12,993 nucleotides of DNA, taken from an uncultured Flavobacteriales bacterium (GTDB taxonomy: Bacteria > Bacteroidota > Bacteroidia > Flavobacteriales > BACL11). Shown piece by piece: positions 12,562-12,993 of this stretch. The notes beneath the pieces were generated by a model that made no database searches, was not told where the DNA came from, and worked only from the letters and a program-made list of their open reading frames with translations. Both the position numbers and the translations under genes were made by a program. The number at the start of each line of letters is the position of its first letter. Position 1 is the stretch's first letter. The stretch covers positions 1 to 12,993 of the forward strand of contig CATMIT010000039.1 in assembly GCA_950069165.1 (NCBI GenBank), given 5' to 3'.

Positions 12562-12993
12562 GAATCAAATTTGCTAAAATCATCTTTTCTTGATTTTGTA
12601 ACTTGTTTCATTGCTTTAGCCAAATCATTAGGAGTTATTGCCAATCCAGGACCTTTTAGTGGAACTGAAAGTGGAATAGAAATCAATGCATCCAAATCTA
12701 AAATCTTTAAAATTTCTGGTATCTTTGATTCAATCCAGGATGTACCGTGATCTTTTTCCATTGATTCGCCTAGAATATGCTTTGCAAGTTCTACTGCTTT
12801 TGTAACCTTGTTAAATTGACTAGGCTGTATTTCGCCCTTAATATCTCCAAATAAGAAATATTGATAGAATGCTTCTACTGTTCTAGCCTTCCCAAAAATC
12901 GAGCCTAGATTAGCTCTAGATAGCCACATGTTTGTATAATTGAATATTAATTCCTCAACCATTCCTTTCCAGACTTTTATTCCTACAAGTTCA
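12474..12993 (-). CDS. Unrecognised protein, partial; 5' end beyond the window and 3' end probably artificial
   Basis: The minus-strand frame is open from the window edge (...ELVGIKVWKGMVEELIFNYT) to a stop at 12474, about 172 codons. The first in-frame ATG at 12962 is preceded by coding-like sequence, so it is probably not the start. The predicted protein is mostly helical, with segments such as GKARTVEAFYQYFLFGDIKG and LAITPNDLAKAMKQVTKSRK. I recognise no family, motif, signal peptide or membrane segment. The last ~28 residues (KTPISKSKFRRFVMIAYKTEKG and the few before) are antisense to the lpxK N-terminus and so are unlikely to be its natural C-terminus. Read to the junction near 12558, about 145 residues could be genuine. 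The open length through an AT-rich sequence supports real coding, but the origin (insertion, phage, other replicon or assembly error) cannot be told. Confidence 0.5.
   Translation of the reverse strand, partial: ELVGIKVWKGMVEELIFNYTNMWLSRANLGSIFGKARTVEAFYQYFLFGDIKGEIQPSQFNKVTKAVELAKHILGESMEKDHGTSWIESKIPEILKILDLDALISIPLSVPLKGPGLAITPNDLAKAMKQVTKSRKDDFSKFDSKNVLEGKTPISKSKFRRFVMIAYKTEKG

Noticed and set aside
12460..12750. A 96-codon plus-strand frame as an intact small gene
   Set aside because: Its first ~34 codons are the LpxK N-terminus and the rest is antisense to a longer open minus-strand frame, so it reads as an artificial fusion across a junction.
1..12993. CRISPR array, transposase, integrase, toxin-antitoxin or restriction genes
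   Set aside because: No direct-repeat/spacer pattern was seen beyond the 7-bp array, and no coding region carries recognisable motifs of these systems.

Overview
The window looks like a chromosomal stretch of a low-GC member of the Bacteroidota, most likely Flavobacteriales-like. This rests on the gene families (FemAB-like/DUF7033-type deacetylase pair, short archaeal/eukaryote-type ProS, OmpP1/FadL-type barrel, YqfO-type Nif3 next to a C4 zinc-ribbon coiled-coil protein), several matches to the Bacteroidota -7 promoter element TAnnTTTG, and the general lack of Shine-Dalgarno sequences. No genus can be named from the sequence alone.

Layout. (1) Positions 1-263 hold the 3' end of aroA (+), which overlaps tail to tail with a four-gene minus-strand operon (3731 down to 229): polysaccharide deacetylase, FemAB/GNAT-like acyltransferase, uracil phosphoribosyltransferase (upp) and a YjjG-like HAD nucleotidase. 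These genes are separated by at most 3 nt or overlap. (2) Positions 3776-4231 (-) hold a consensus promoter, tRNA-Glu(UUC), rpsT and a rho-independent terminator, apparently one transcription unit. (3) Positions 4245-6384 (-) hold proS and a conserved gene of unknown function that starts 1 nt after it. (4) Divergent from proS, positions 6497-8942 (+) encode an unusual Tyr/His-rich lipoprotein and an OmpP1/FadL-like outer-membrane barrel. (5) Positions 8939-10426 (-) encode an exported TPR-type protein. (6) Positions 10492-12358 (-) encode a zinc-ribbon coiled-coil protein and a Nif3 family protein as a pair, ending in a terminator whose loop also matches a promoter element. (7) From 12460 (+) the N-terminus of lpxK begins but stops matching LpxK after about 34 codons. 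The rest, to the window end, is filled by an unrecognised minus-strand open frame.

Most of the window is ordinary core metabolism, translation and envelope biogenesis. The points that most deserve attention are the lpxK junction near 12558 (a real rearrangement or insertion, or an assembly chimera), the unrecognised ORF beyond it, the 7-bp tandem repeat array in the nif3/lpxK intergenic region, the charge-segregated Tyr/His lipoprotein, and the terminator/promoter overlay at 10432-10462. I did not find a CRISPR array, a recognisable transposase, or a clear new defence system.
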